From contig CM077593.1 of assembly GCA_039654915.1 (NCBI GenBank), positions 39,774,501 through 39,838,500 on the forward strand: 64,000 bases of DNA. Reading direction: 5' to 3'. Each line of letters starts with the position of its first letter. The stretch's first letter is position 1. This DNA is from Aquilaria yunnanensis. Lineage: Eukaryota; Streptophyta; Magnoliopsida; Malvales; Thymelaeaceae. The translations under genes and the position numbers were made by a program. The notes beneath the pieces were generated by a model that was not told the origin of the DNA, made no database searches, and worked only from the letters and a program-made list of their open reading frames with translations. Below are positions 47,818 through 59,676 of the stretch, piece by piece.

Positions 47818-48252
47818 CTAAGTATAGAATTTTTTCAGAGAGTCTGAATGCCAATTATTCTTCAACTCCATTCCCTCAATATTACCCAACTTAAAGACCT
47901 CTGGGCGGACTTCATCGAGAACCAAATAGGGTCCACTCCAATTTGGCCGAAGTACCACTTCTGATGGCCTTCGCTGTTCGAACTCGACTTTTCAGAGAAT
48001 GAGGTCTCCCTTTTTGATCCCCTTTTCTCTTACATTTAAATTGGCGGTGCGTGCTATTCGTTGCTGGAAGGCCTTTCTCCTTAACTCGGCCATCTCGCGG
48101 TGTTCTTCGAGGAGGTCCAGTTTTGCTCTTAGTCCAAGATCATTTCCTCCTTCATCGAACACCTATACTCTTACCGAGGGCTACATGACTTCAATGGGGA
48201 TATTGGCCTCGGTCCCGTGTACGAGCGAGAAAGGAGTCTCCCCTGTGGCTCT
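47818..48252 (-). pseudogene. pol: Tat-D integrase C-terminal part
   Basis: On the minus strand it runs from the TGETPFSLV region to SLKKFY with a stop at 47820-47818. A TAG in the VQVFDEGG stretch (near 48164) and others interrupt it. The copia LTR at 48253 cuts it. Confidence 0.85.
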
Positions 48253-48489
48253 TGTTAGTGTTGTGCCCAAAAAGCCAATCATGAGATGATTGTATTTTTG
48301 CACATTGAGTCATGATATTTTATTGAGGCATTAATCCAGCAATTTTGTTTGTTTTTTGTTTCTGCGTAACGTAATAAACATAATTGTAACCCTAGAATAA
48401 TGATATTCTCAAACGTCCCTAGTTTAGGATTATTGTGGAGCGGGTTGCAATAATACATAATGACTAGCATATGTGGAGACTAATATGAG
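48253..48489 (+). repeat. Copia 5' LTR, first 237 bp
   Basis: TGTTAGTGTTGTGCCC onward matches 62017-62187 and 63043-63113 with few differences, then stops at the Tat-E LTR start. Confidence 0.93.
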
Positions 48490-49346
48490 TGATAGCCAAA
48501 GGCTGTCGCCTCAATCTGGCCGAATACCCTGCCACAACAACGGCCAGAAGAACTGGCGCTTCCCGGGAATAGGTGGAATCATGCACCTCGGGAGATAGCC
48601 TGAGAGCTCCGAGCCTCGGCACGCCAGTAAAACTTGAGGACTCCATTCGCCCCCCAAGGTTGTGAACAACGCGCGTTCGGAAAAGTGGCACCAGACATTG
48701 CTGCCCGAATATGATATCCCTGAAGGCGGAACCCCCTGGAACTGGGAACCCCCGAACTGAGGGTAGGCTTCCCGAAGAGGCTCTGTCCGAACTAGAGGAC
48801 GACCTCGCCCAGGGACCTCGGGAGTACGGCAGGCGCATTTAAGGAAGCATTTAAGGAAGCCTCTGACACGTCCCACCACAGACGTAAAAAGTCGCCCTGA
48901 CGCGCAGACGCCATCAGAATCATATCATGGCCCGTCTCAGCACAAGGCTCGAGGCCATCTAGTTACCAACTATCTGTCCCCTACGCCCAGACGTTCAGGA
49001 GCATCCGACCGCACACGTGTCATGATCTGAACGGGGTAGGTATTCCTATATATACAGGAAATAAATACTTGACAGGAGGTTGGCAGGCCGGATATACAGC
49101 TCCCACACTCTGAGAAAAGACCAGGCGAGACTTTTCTGCCTTTCTCTTTGAGCTAGTGACTTTCTCCTTCTTCCGGCCACCACTGACTTGGGCGTCGGAG
49201 GCTCCCCCCCCGGAAAAACACTCCGGGGGCCTCCTAACCCTGTTTACCAGCTTTTCAGGTACTCTCCTTGGGGCGATCCACCTTCCAGGCGTTCTTCCTC
49301 CTAGAAGTCTCCTCAATAGTCATCATGACTCACAACGATGAGGCCT
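48490..49346 (+). repeat. Tat-E 5' LTR, missing its last bases
   Basis: Starts TGATAGCCAAAGGCTGTC. ACACGTGT is at 49013-49020 and TATATATA near 49047. The terminal TAGGCCATCA and the primer site are deleted; the LTR ends ..GATGAGGCCT fused to gag. Confidence 0.9.
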
Positions 49347-52300
49347 GCTGAGCAGACACTCCCAGAGACTTCTACGCCCGAGGAGGACCGCCCTCTGGTA
49401 ATCACCATGAGCTTCTTGAGGGACTTTCAGCGCTCGGTCGTTGCTGAAATGACTCAGCAGATAGACCGAAGATGGCCACAGCAGTCACGGGCCCAGAAAC
49501 CCTCCTCATCAGCACGCCCTCGGGAGAGAAGCCCCAAGTCTACACACCGCAGTTCAGGAAGCGGAGAGCCTCGCAGAGAATCATCCACTGAAGATATAGC
49601 CCTCGGGAAACGGCCTGTGGGACAAACCGGGTCCAAGCGACCGAGAGTCTCACAGCGAAGCAGTTCGTCGCCCGAGGCGAGGTCCCTGACCCCTCCGCGC
49701 CGAACTCGCTCCCTGAAAAGGCGCTGTCGATCTCCCTCCTGCGAAAATGGTCCTAGCGCCACTGCGCTTATGGAAAGGATATTGGCACGGCTGGACAGAG
49801 TGGAGAAGCAAGTGACCAGAAAACCTGTTTGGGACAGGCTGTCGGGGGCATTATGCGAAGATGGCTCCCCGTTTATTCGCACCGTCGTTGAGGCAGCTAT
49901 GCCAGGCGACTACAGAGTGCCTAGGCTGGAGATCTATGATGGCCGGACTGATCCATAGGCCCATCTGACGAAGTACAGGCGGAGCATGATAATGCACGGA
50001 GCTGATGACGCTACCATGTGCAAATGCTTTGAAGTCACCCTCACGGGCCCAGCAACAGCATGGTACAATTCTTTGCCCCCAGGGACTATCACTGAGTTTC
50101 AGGAGTTGTCCACAGCCTTTACCCAACAGTTCATTGGGAGCAGGCCGACGGCCAAAATGCCTGTGCAGATGTTCGACATAGAGCAGACAAACGGAGAGAC
50201 GATCCGAGACTATGTCGAACGATTCAACAGGGAAGCACTCAGCGTCCCGGACTTCCGGCCCGAAATCCGCATCCTCGCTATGACACGGGGCCTTCGGCGT
50301 GACTCACAGCTGTTCTACGAGTTCTCAAAGGACCCCCCGGAGACCCTCGGAGAATTTTACCGAAGGGCAGAGCAGCACATGACAGCCGAGGAATTGAGGA
50401 TGGCGAGGCCGAAGTCTGATCATCACCGCGCCAAAGGGTCCAGCCAGCAAGCTCGGCATCTTTCTGAACACACAGGTCGACCACGGCGAATGCGAGGAAA
50501 GAAACCTCAAAGTTTCACACCCTTGAGCACGACACGGACCAACATTCTCATGGCGCTGGAAAGGCAAGGGACGCAGATTCGGCGGCCAAAGGCCATGGCC
50601 GCCGATAATAAGAAGAATGCCAAGAAGTTCTGCCAGTTTCATCATGACCACGGTCATGACACCGAAGACTGCTTCCAGCTGAAGAAGTACATAGAGTCGC
50701 TGATCAAACAGGGCCAGCTTCACAAATACCTGCGGATGCCCTCCCCAAAAGGCAGAAAAGAGGAGGAAGAGAGGGCCGAAAACGAGGACTATGACTCAGA
50801 CAGGCGGAGAAACAGAAGTCCAAAAAGGCGCCTTCCACCTCCAGTAGGGGTCATCCAAACCATTACCACGGGGCTCCCATCCTCGGAAAGAAAGCGGAAG
50901 GCCAGAGAAATTGCGGTTATGGAGTATCAAAGTCCATCAAAGAAATTGGCTCGCAAAGATGGCTCCACCGTCGTCTTCCCCCACGACGACCCGCTGCTGA
51001 TAATGGCGAGAATAGGGAACTGGGACGTCAAAAGAGTGTTGCTCGATGATGGCTCAAATACTGACGTCCTGTTCTCGCACTTACTGCCGAGCTTGGGCAT
51101 CTCCAGCAGCGAACTTAAACCTGTCACCACGCCCACCTTCGGCGTTGGACCATCGGAACTACCCGTCCTCGGATGGATCGACCTCCCTTTAATGATAAAA
51201 GGCACTTCGGTAGACGGAGCGGCTGAGTTGTACGCGTCCACAATGGCAAGATTCATCGTCATCGAGGTCCCGTCTTCGTACAACGCCATCCTTGGAAGGA
51301 AGACTCAGGGGAACCTGCACATTCGCCCCGATGTGAAGTACTTGACTGTCACATTCGCCACCAAGGATGGAGATGCAGAGGTCTTTATCGACCAAGCCGA
51401 GGTAAGAAAGGTGTTTGTAAAAGCACGAAAGGCTCCGGCAGACAACTCTACACAAATAGTGGAGGCAAAGGCGCAGGAGAAAGGCAAAGAAAGAGATCCC
51501 GCAGAAGCAGAAATGGAAGCAGTAGATCTTGTCCCAGGACAATCTACCCGAATAGGGAAGAGCTTGGCCAAAGGTGATAAGGAAATTCTTGTATCCTTTC
51601 TGCTGAAAAATAAAGATCTGTTTGCCTACTCGCCGAAAGACATGCCAGGAGTGAACCCTGGCATAATACAGCACAGCCTCAAAGTAAGCCCGGAAGCAAA
51701 ACCTATCAGGCAAAAGAAACGAAGCATCTCAGCCCACAAAAGCAACTTCGTGAGAACCGAAGTCCAGCGCCTATTGGATGCTGAAGTTATCAGGGAGGTC
51801 AAATACCCCGAATGGTTAAGCAACGTGGTCATTGCCACAAAAGAAGGTAGCAGCAAACTCTGGATGTGCATTGATTTCAGAAACTTGAACGATGCTTGCC
51901 CGAAAGACTCATTTCCCCTCCCGCCAATAGATCAACTGGTAGATTCAACGGCCGAATACGGGCCCCTGAGCTTCCTAGATGCCTTCAGCGGCTACCATCA
52001 GATAAGGATGGACCCCGAAGATGAAGAGAAAACTGCCTTCATCACCGAGGGAGGAACGTACTGCTATATCAGAATGCCCTTCGGGCTGAAAAATGCAGGA
52101 GCCACCTACCAGAGACTGATGAACAAGGTCTTTAAGGACCAAATGGGGAGAAACATGGAAGTATATGTTGATGATATGATAGTAAAAAGCAAGCTGCCCG
52201 GCTACCACGTTGCAGATTTGGAGGAAACCTTCCAAAAGCTCAGAGCATTCGGGATTCGCCTTAACCCCGAGAAGTGTATCTTCGGGGTGACGTCGGGAAA

Positions 52301-54704
52301 ATTCCTTGGGTACATGGTATCCGAAAGAGGCATCGACGCCAATCCTGAGAAGATTAAGGCTCTGCTTGAGTTCCGAACTCCTGCCACAGTCAAAGACGTG
52401 CAGAGACTAACCGGAAGAATAACCTCTCTGAGCAGGTTTATTTCCAGGTACGGAGATAGGTGTAGACCTTTCTTCAAAGTCCTCACAAAGGCAGCAAAGA
52501 TGGAAGGCGACCTCGGAAGAAACAATCATCCCTGGGATGAAGAGTGCCAAAAGGCCTGGGAAGAACTCAAAGTCTACCTGGCCAGCCTACCGACTCTGCG
52601 ACAACCTCGGGAGGGAGAACCCCTCGTACTGTACCTCACCGTCACAGAAAAGGCCGTGAGCTCGGTCCTGATAAAAGAAGAAGGGCCGAAACAATGGCCG
52701 GTCTACTACGTCAGCAAGTCCCTGCATGGCGCCGAAGTCAGGTACCCTTTGCTTCAAAAAGCTATATACGCCTTGGTGCTTGCAGGAAGAAGACTGCGAC
52801 CATATTTCCAGGCTCACCCCATCATCGTCCGAAGTAGTCTACCACTACGGGATGTTATGAAGAGAGTTGATCATTCGGGAAGGCTCTCCAAGTGGTGCAT
52901 AGAGCTTGGCGAACACGAAATCACCTATGAGCCTCGGAAGGCCATAAAAGCCCAAGCATTGGCAGATTTTATCGCCGAAATACCCACCACTGAGGAGAAC
53001 CACTCAGATCCGAAAGAAGGTGAGCCAGAATGGACCTTGCATGTTGACGGAGCCTCGGGGTCCGTACACCAGGGAGCTGGAATAGTTATCAGAGGACCCG
53101 AAGGCCTAGAGGTGATGAAGGCTATCAAGTTCAGCTTCAACGTCACCAATAATGTGGCTGAGTATGAAGCCCTCATAGCGGGATTACGCTTGGCCAGAAA
53201 GATTGGCGTGAGAAACTTAAGGGCTCACAGCGATTCCCAGCTGGTAGTTCGGCAGACGGCAGGAGATTATGGGGCGAAGGACCCAATCTTGGCAAAATAC
53301 CACGAGCTGGTAACAAAACTCATCCAAGAGTTTGACGCCGTGCGGATCGAAAATGTACCCCGGCGGAATAACACTGAGGCAGATTGCTTAGCGAAGTCCA
53401 AAACATACACCGAGGTGCTAGACCATCCAAGCATCTCCGTGCTAAGCGTAATGTCCTCGGGAACAGGGTGGAAGGACCCCATAAAGAAATACCTCGCAGA
53501 GAATGAGCTTCCCGAAGACGCTGGCAATGCTGCAAGACTGCGAAGACGTGCCGGAAGATTCTTCCTGATTGGTGAAGAGTTATATCGGCAAGGATATGCA
53601 AATTCACTGCAGAGATGTGTGGGCGAAGAGGATACTGAGATGGTTCTCGAAGAAGTTCATGAAGGCATGTGCGGCTCGCACATTGGAACTGATGCCCTTG
53701 CAGCAGTGATACTCCGCCAAGGATACTTCTGGCCTACCCTGAGAAAGGACGCAAGGCAGTTCGTCCAGAAGTGCGGTAGTTGCCAGAGACATGCAAAAAT
53801 CCAGATGATACCCTCAGAAATGGTAACATCGGCAGACTACCCTTGGCCCTTCGCAGTCTGGGGTATAGACCTCATTGGGCCACTCCCCACAGCACCGGGA
53901 GGCGTGAAATTCTGGGTGGTAGCAGTGGACTATTTCTCAAAGTGGGTAGAGGCAGAACCACTAGCAACTATCTCGGCAAAAGAAGTGCAGAAGTTCATAT
54001 GGAAAAACATCGTATGCAGATTTGGCATACCGAGGGTACTAGTAGCTGATAATGGATCCCAGTTCATAGACAAAGGATTCCAGGAATTCATCAGCGACCT
54101 CGGAATAAAGATGCACGTCGCCCCAGTAGCTCACCCCCAAAGCAATGGGCAGGTGGAAGTATCAAACAGGACCATAAAAGATGGCCTGAGAAAGAGACTT
54201 GGGGAAGCCAAGGGGAAATGGCCAGGAGAACTCCAAAGTGTATTGTGGAGCTACCGAACGACGCCACGAAGAGCCACAGGGGAAACTCCCTTCTCACTCG
54301 TCTTCGGAACAGAGGCCATTATCCCAATAGAGATAGTTCAGCCTTCAATACAGGTGCAAGTATTTGATGAAGGCGGAAACGACCTCGGTCTGAGAACTAA
54401 GCTCGACCTTGTGACCGAACACAGAGAAATAGCCGGGCTGAGAAGAAAAGCTTTCCAGCAAAGAGTGGCCGCGGCTATCAACCTAAAAGCCAGGCCAAAA
54501 GAAATCAAAAAAGGAGACCTCGTTCTCCGAAAGGCCGACTTTGCACCCCGAAGGCCATCTCACGGCGTTCTTCGCGCAAATTGGGAAGGACCTTATCTGG
54601 TTCTCGCCGAAGTACGGAAAGGCGTGTATAGGCTTGGCGACGCCGAAGGCGTAGAATTGAAAAACACTTGGCATTCAGATGCCTTGAAAAAATTCTACGC
54701 CTAA
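49338..54704 (+). pseudogene. gag-pol: Tat-E gag-pol polyprotein, one internal stop
   Basis: The most complete Tat polyprotein here: one reading frame of 1,789 codons broken only by TAG at 49956-49958, where Tat-B and Tat-C have CAG. Counted from the ATG at 49986: gag knuckle CQFHHDHGHDTEDC about residue 213; protease LLDDGSNTDVLF about 351; RT FLDAFSGYHQI about 663 and YVDD about 726; Ty3 RNase H about 880-990; second RNase H VDGASGS about 1018 to HSDSQLVV about 1083; integrase HEGMCGSH about 1225 and CGSCQRH about 1263; DDE residues near 1293, 1354 and 1388. The end is ALKKFYA. The ATG at 49338 arose by fusion of LTR and gag; the natural LTR ATG (49325) is now in another frame. It could make RT and integrase only by readthrough or re-initiation. 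Confidence 0.93.
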
Positions 54705-55611
54705 GGTTGAGCGGAAGAGATATATTGTACAAGAAATATTCTAAGTACAGAATGGTCTTGAGAAAAATTCTTAAGTATACCAAATTGTCCAAGACAGAAT
54801 TCCGCGAAGGTGCTCGCCACGAAAAAAGCAGATGTGACTTCCCGAAGGCCCTTGAGCCACTATTCTTGGGAAAAATGGGAAACAAGAATCTTGCAAAGGT
54901 ACTCGGCATAATCAATGCAGAGAAAATTTTCCGAACACCCTTGAGCGTACATGCTCGGAAAAAAGGGAAAGCAAGAATCTCGTAATAGTGCACGCCAAAA
55001 CAAAAGCAGAGATAATTTCCAAACACCCTTGAGCGTACATGCTCGGGAAAGAGGGAAATGAGCAATCTCGTGAGAATTTTCCTAAGTCCCTTGAGCAAAT
55101 ATGCTCGGGACAATAGGAAGACAGAAAAATTTGGCTGAAACTTTTCCGAAGTCCCTTGAGCAAACATGTTCGGGATAAAAGGAAACAAAAAGCCTACAAA
55201 AGACTTAGCCAAATTTTTGCAAACTTTCCAGAAAGTCTCTTGAGCGAGCACACTCGGGACAAAGGAAGGTAAAAAGTTTCTTTGGTCGCAGGTTTTCCGA
55301 AGTCCCTTGAGCAAACATGTTCGGGATACAAGGAAACAAAAAGCATGCAAAAGACTTAGCCAAATTTTTGCAAACTTTCCAGAAAGTCTCTTGAGCGAGC
55401 ACACTCGGGACAAAGGAAGGTAAAAAGTTTCTTTGGTTACAGGTTTTCCGAAAGTCTCTTGAGCAAACGTGTTCGGGATAGTGGATATAAAGAAACTTGC
55501 AAGAAAGGACATAGCCGAAAAGATTGTTCATTTAGAGCAAACGCTGCCTTACAAAAGAAGTGTCCAAAGAAGGAGCACGAAGGAGAAAAATAAGAGGAGC
55601 CCTAAAACAAA
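54705..55611. repeat. Tat-E spacer with nine tandem 30-base motifs and a 151-bp dimer
   Basis: The motif (TCCGAAGTCCCTTGAGC plus a CTCGGGA or TTCGGGA end) recurs near 54841, 54931, 55018, 55083, 55146, 55230, 55297, 55381 and 55447. The pair at 55146/55230 is repeated 151 bases on as 55297/55381 with nearly the same flanks. This is the longest array of the four Tat copies that have it. No gene. Confidence 0.88.
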
Positions 55612-57950
55612 CTAGGGAGAGCCGGGCGGACGAAGACCAGGAAGCTTCAGATGCTCGACCTTGGACCACTGCCACCGAGGTCCCTCAGGAATATTTAGGC
55701 CCTCCAGAAAAGAGAGGTCCAAATCTGGGAACCTCTGCAGCACCTGGTGCCGAGCGAGGCAGAAGCCGTCCTGAAAGGCGACCTTGGCCATGTTATCAGA
55801 AGTACGTTTTTGAATGCCAAGAACATTGACCTCGTCCCTCAGCTCAGCAACCTCCTCTTCGAGCTCGCTTATCCCCAACGTCTCTCCGGACTCCTTCTTC
55901 AGAGCCTCGACCTCGGCTTGAAGAGCATTGTTCTCGTCCGTCAACCTCGACGCAAGACTGTCAGAAACAGCCTTGTCCTTGACAAGATCTTCATTGGCGG
56001 CGAGCAGCCCCTTTACTTGGTCGCCGAGGTCGGCAATCTTCCGGGAGGAGTCCTTTTCAAGTTCTTCTCTTTTCTTCGAGAACTCCTCCCGAACGGCAGC
56101 AAGTTGCTGAGAACAATCCGCTGTCAGCTGCTGGTTGCTGGCGATTACCTTCGCAAGCGAAGCCTTCGCTTCACTGAGTTCCCGCGAAGTCGCATCCTTG
56201 GAGGCAGCCTGTCTGGCCACCCGAACTCGGAGATAACCAGCGTACTCCAGCAGCTACGGCAAGGCAAAAGTCCAGGTTAGTACAAGTCTAAACACTTAGA
56301 AAATTGAGGAAAAAAGTGTAAAGACTATACCTGAGCAGCATGCTCGGTGACTTTTGCGGCGAGGGTATTATCCCCCGAGTGAGCCGCCGCAATGGCCCGG
56401 AAGGAGGCGTCAGTGGTGATCCCCTTCCAAATCTCCTTTGTCATTTTTGGACAATCGTCGGAGAGCAAATTCATATCCTCCGTGATTGTCCAAAAGGGCT
56501 CCAAGGGGATCTTCCCCTCAGGGATTATGGCATCGCGGAAGGCTCGTTTCCTCTCATGAATGGCCCTCCAGCCAGCAGCAAGGGGCTCCTCTGAAAGTAG
56601 GAAGGAAGTTAGGAGCAGAAGAAAAATTCGTGAAAGGAAAAGGAGCTGAACTTCGCCTAAAGGCATACCTGGAAGAACCTCGGAGACAGTGTCCTCGGGA
56701 TCCTCGGGCCCCTCGGAAGAAAGACCCTTACCCTTCTGCCGGTACCGCTCCTCGGCGGTGGGTACTTCTACCACTACAGTGTTTCTGGGGGCCTCGAGGT
56801 CGAGAGGAGGCACCTCGGCGGAAGTAGCGGGGACCTCGGCCGGTGGAATTTCAACAAGACCAGCGTCTTCGCCAGCTTCTTCTTCCAAAAGCTCTGGCTG
56901 AGAAGGCTGGAGAGCCTTCCTAGCTCGCTTCGCCGAGGGTCCCGCCCCTGTCGTCTTCCTTCTTTGGGAAGCCGCCTTCTTTGTCTGCTCCCCCTTCTCC
57001 ACTTGGCCAGAAAAGAGGGCCTTGTAATAAGCGGCAGCCCCATCGCCCATCTCTTAAAAAGAGAAGAAATATCAGCGTAAGTCCGAGGAAAAAGTATAAA
57101 GGGATGGAAGATTACTCACTTTCGGCAAAAGTTTCGAAAGAAGTCTCCCCCTTAAGGAGCTTGACCAGCCAGGAGTCTTTCCCGGCGATGGCGGGAGCGG
57201 GCATATTGAGGTCAGTCACGTGCTCCTTAACCACTTTCAGCTCCCGAAGGACTTCTTCGGTCATCAACCTCCAGTTGATAGGAAAGGGGTAAAGAGCACG
57301 AGGAGAGACCTCGGGAGCCCAGTCAGCGACTGCCCGAATGCGGGCGTCGAAATCCGCAAACACGGAAGCCAACGGTGGGGTCAGCAGCATCCTCGGATCA
57401 ACGACGTCTGCGTTCAGCACTCCCTGAGCCCACCTGGTCGGGACATCAGACCAGTTCTTATCCACCTTGAGGAAAAAGAACTTAGGCTGCCACCCCCGCC
57501 AGCTATCCTTCGTGTCGAAGGTGAAGGTGAATTTTTTGCTCCCGGATCCCCGAGGCAGCAGGAAATAGAAGCCACCCTTCGGGACCACATAGAGCTTGTA
57601 GTACTGCATGAAAATGATGAAGTGGGGCTCTATCCCGACACGCCACACATGCAGAGGTAGGCGTTAAAATAGCAGTACGCGTTCGGGGGAAGCTGGTTCA
57701 CAGCAATGCCATGGAATTGGCAGAACTCGCAAACCACCTTCGGGGGAGGATACCGAAGTCCGGCTTTCAGTTGGGCTCGGAAGACAGTAACCTCGTCGCC
57801 ACGGTTTGAAAAAGCAAAATGGCTAGAACGAGGCAGTCTGGTCACAGCGTAAGACGGAAGAAAGAATTTTTTCTTCCACCTCTCTAGTTTTTCGGGGGTG
57901 GTACAGCAAGGATGGGCCAGAAGAGGTTTCCAGCTCTCGGGAACAGGCAT
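55612..57950 (-). pseudogene. Tat-E antisense four-exon gene
   Basis: Minus-strand exons: 57950-57120 (831 nt), 57052-56669 (384), 56590-56331 (260), 56253-55612 (642). Introns are 67, 78 and 77 bp with GT and AG ends. Exon 1 is one base shorter than the 832 nt of Tat-A and Tat-B, matching a visible frameshift near 57640, just after YLCMCGV. Other exons stay in frame. The N-terminal domain, basic linker (KRARK) and coiled coil are as in the other copies. The C-terminus is truncated relative to Tat-A. Confidence 0.85.
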
Positions 57951-58809
57951 CGCAGACATGAAAAAGAGTTTGAGATGGAAAAGAAAATAGTTTCCCGAAA
58001 AAACTCAGAAGACGAGTTTGGAAAAAACAACAGTTTTCCAGAAAAACTCAGAAAAATAGAGGAATCAGAGTACTCTGAAAATCAAAACCCACCAAAAGAT
58101 TTGCCTGAGGACGCCGTCGTGAAAGTTGGTAGGAAAAGCTCTGATTAAAGAAGCTCCGCCACAGAAAGCAAGATAAAATGCAAGAACAGAGGGCAAACCA
58201 GAGAGAGAGCAGAAAAAGAGCAGAAAAACAGTAAGTGGGACTTATGATGGAATGGGCTATTTATAGGCCAAAGGTGGGTAACCGAAAGAACATCATAAGT
58301 ACCCATTGGAGGCGAACCGTCGCCGTAACTGCCCGCTGCACCCGAAAAGGCGCGCCCTCTGTAAATGACGCGCCTCTCCTCCAATGGCAAGAAGCCACGT
58401 GTCAACCGCTGCGCAGAAATGGGGGACCTGCCTCCCCAAACGTGCCTGGAAAACCGGGACACGCCTCCTGATTGGGACACGTCGTTTGACATCCCTGAGA
58501 AATGGAGACGCGCCGCTCAGTCTGACACGCTTGGCCATCAGACCTGCAGAAATAAAAAGCAGGCCACCTCGAGGACACCAAGAGACAGGCTATGGCTGAA
58601 CAGCCCATGACTTTTGGGCAAGAGGTGTATCTTCGGTACAGGCTTTGCCTCGGAGACACCAAAGAATAGGCCAAGGCCGAACAGCCCAGACCCTCGGGCA
58701 AAAGGTGCGACCTTGGAACAGGTTATGCTTCCCAACGAGACTCCCAACGACAATCTCGGAAAGAGATGCAAAACGAAGTCTTCACTTCGGCTTTCCAGAG
58801 CGGGGCATG
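57951..58809. other. Tat-E region from antisense promoter to polypurine tract
   Basis: No gene. A minus-strand TATAAATAG at 58265-58257 lies about 307 bases upstream of the antisense ATG. A ~84-bp tandem repeat has units near 58570 and 58653 (GACACCAA.AGA). The polypurine-rich GCGGGGCATG precedes the LTR. Confidence 0.75.
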
Positions 58810-59676
58810 TGATAGCCAAAGGCTATCGCCTCAATCTGGCCGAACACCCTGCCACAACAATGGCCAGAAGAACTGGCGCTTCCCGGGAACAGGTGGAATC
58901 ATGCACCTCGGGAGATAGCCGGAGAGCTCCGAGCCTCGGCACGCCAGTAAAACTTGAGGACTCTATTCGCCCCCCAAGGTTGTGAACAGCGCGCCTTCGG
59001 AAAAGTGGCACCGGACATTGCTGCCCGAATATGATATCCCCGAAGGCGGAACCCCCTGGAACTGGGAACCCCCGAATTGAGGGTAGGCTTCCCGAAGAGG
59101 CTCTGTCCGAACTAGAGGACGACCTCGCCCAGGGACCTCGGGAGTACGGCAGGCGCATTTAAGGAAGCATTTAAGGAAGCCTCTGACACGTCCCACCACA
59201 GACGTAAAAAGTCGCCCTGACGCGCAGACGCCATCAGAATCATATCATGGCCCGTCTCAGCACAAGGCTCGAGGCCATCTAGTTACCAACTATCTGTCCC
59301 CTACGCCCAGACGTTCAGGAGCATCCGACCGCACACGTGTCATGATCTGAACGGGCTAGGTATTCCTATATATACAGGAAATAAATACTTGACAGGAGGT
59401 TGGCAGGCCGGATATACAGCTCCCACACTCTGAGAAAATACCAGGCGAGACTTTTCTGCCTTTCTCTTTGAGCTAGTGACTTTCTCCTTCTTCCGGCCAC
59501 CACTGACTTGGGCGTCGGAGGCTCCCCCCCTGGAAAAACACTCCGGGGGCCTCCTAACCCTGTTTACCAGCTTTTCAGGTACTCTCCTTGGGGCGATCCA
59601 CCTTCCAGGCGTTCTTCCTCCTAGAAGTCTCCTCAACAGTCATCATGACTCACAACGATGAGGCCTTAGGCCATCA
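58810..59676 (+). repeat. Tat-E 3' LTR, 867 bp
   Basis: TGATAGCCAAAGGCTATC to TTAGGCCATCA. ACACGTGT is at 59333-59340 and TATATATA near 59367. It shares with the Tat-E 5' LTR a small duplication (GCATTTAAGGAA twice) that the solo LTR at 62188 lacks. Confidence 0.95.

Larger units (their letters stand above)
44746..48252 (-). mobile_element. Tat-D: fragment of a divergent Tat element
   Basis: Contains the antisense gene (44986-47447, plus strand), a spacer and the C-terminal end of integrase (minus strand). It is flanked by Tat-A on the left and by the plus-strand copia LTR on the right, so it is the oldest Tat layer seen here. Its LTRs are not in the window. Protein similarity to the other copies is clearly lower. 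Confidence 0.85.
48490..59676 (+). mobile_element. Tat-E: Tat-lineage element, 11.2 kb, primer site lost, no TSD
   Basis: 5' LTR (48490-49346) joined directly to gag, a near-intact gag-pol, repeat spacer, antisense gene, polypurine tract and 3' LTR (58810-59676). The outer bases are ATGAG on the left and GAAGT on the right, which do not match. The copia sequence on the left (LTR) is not contiguous with that on the right (pol). Confidence 0.93.

Noticed and set aside
54841..55475. Regular repeats in the Tat-E spacer as a CRISPR array
   Set aside because: Spacing varies from 63 to 90 bases, units are degenerate, 'spacers' are themselves repeated, and the setting is a plant retrotransposon.
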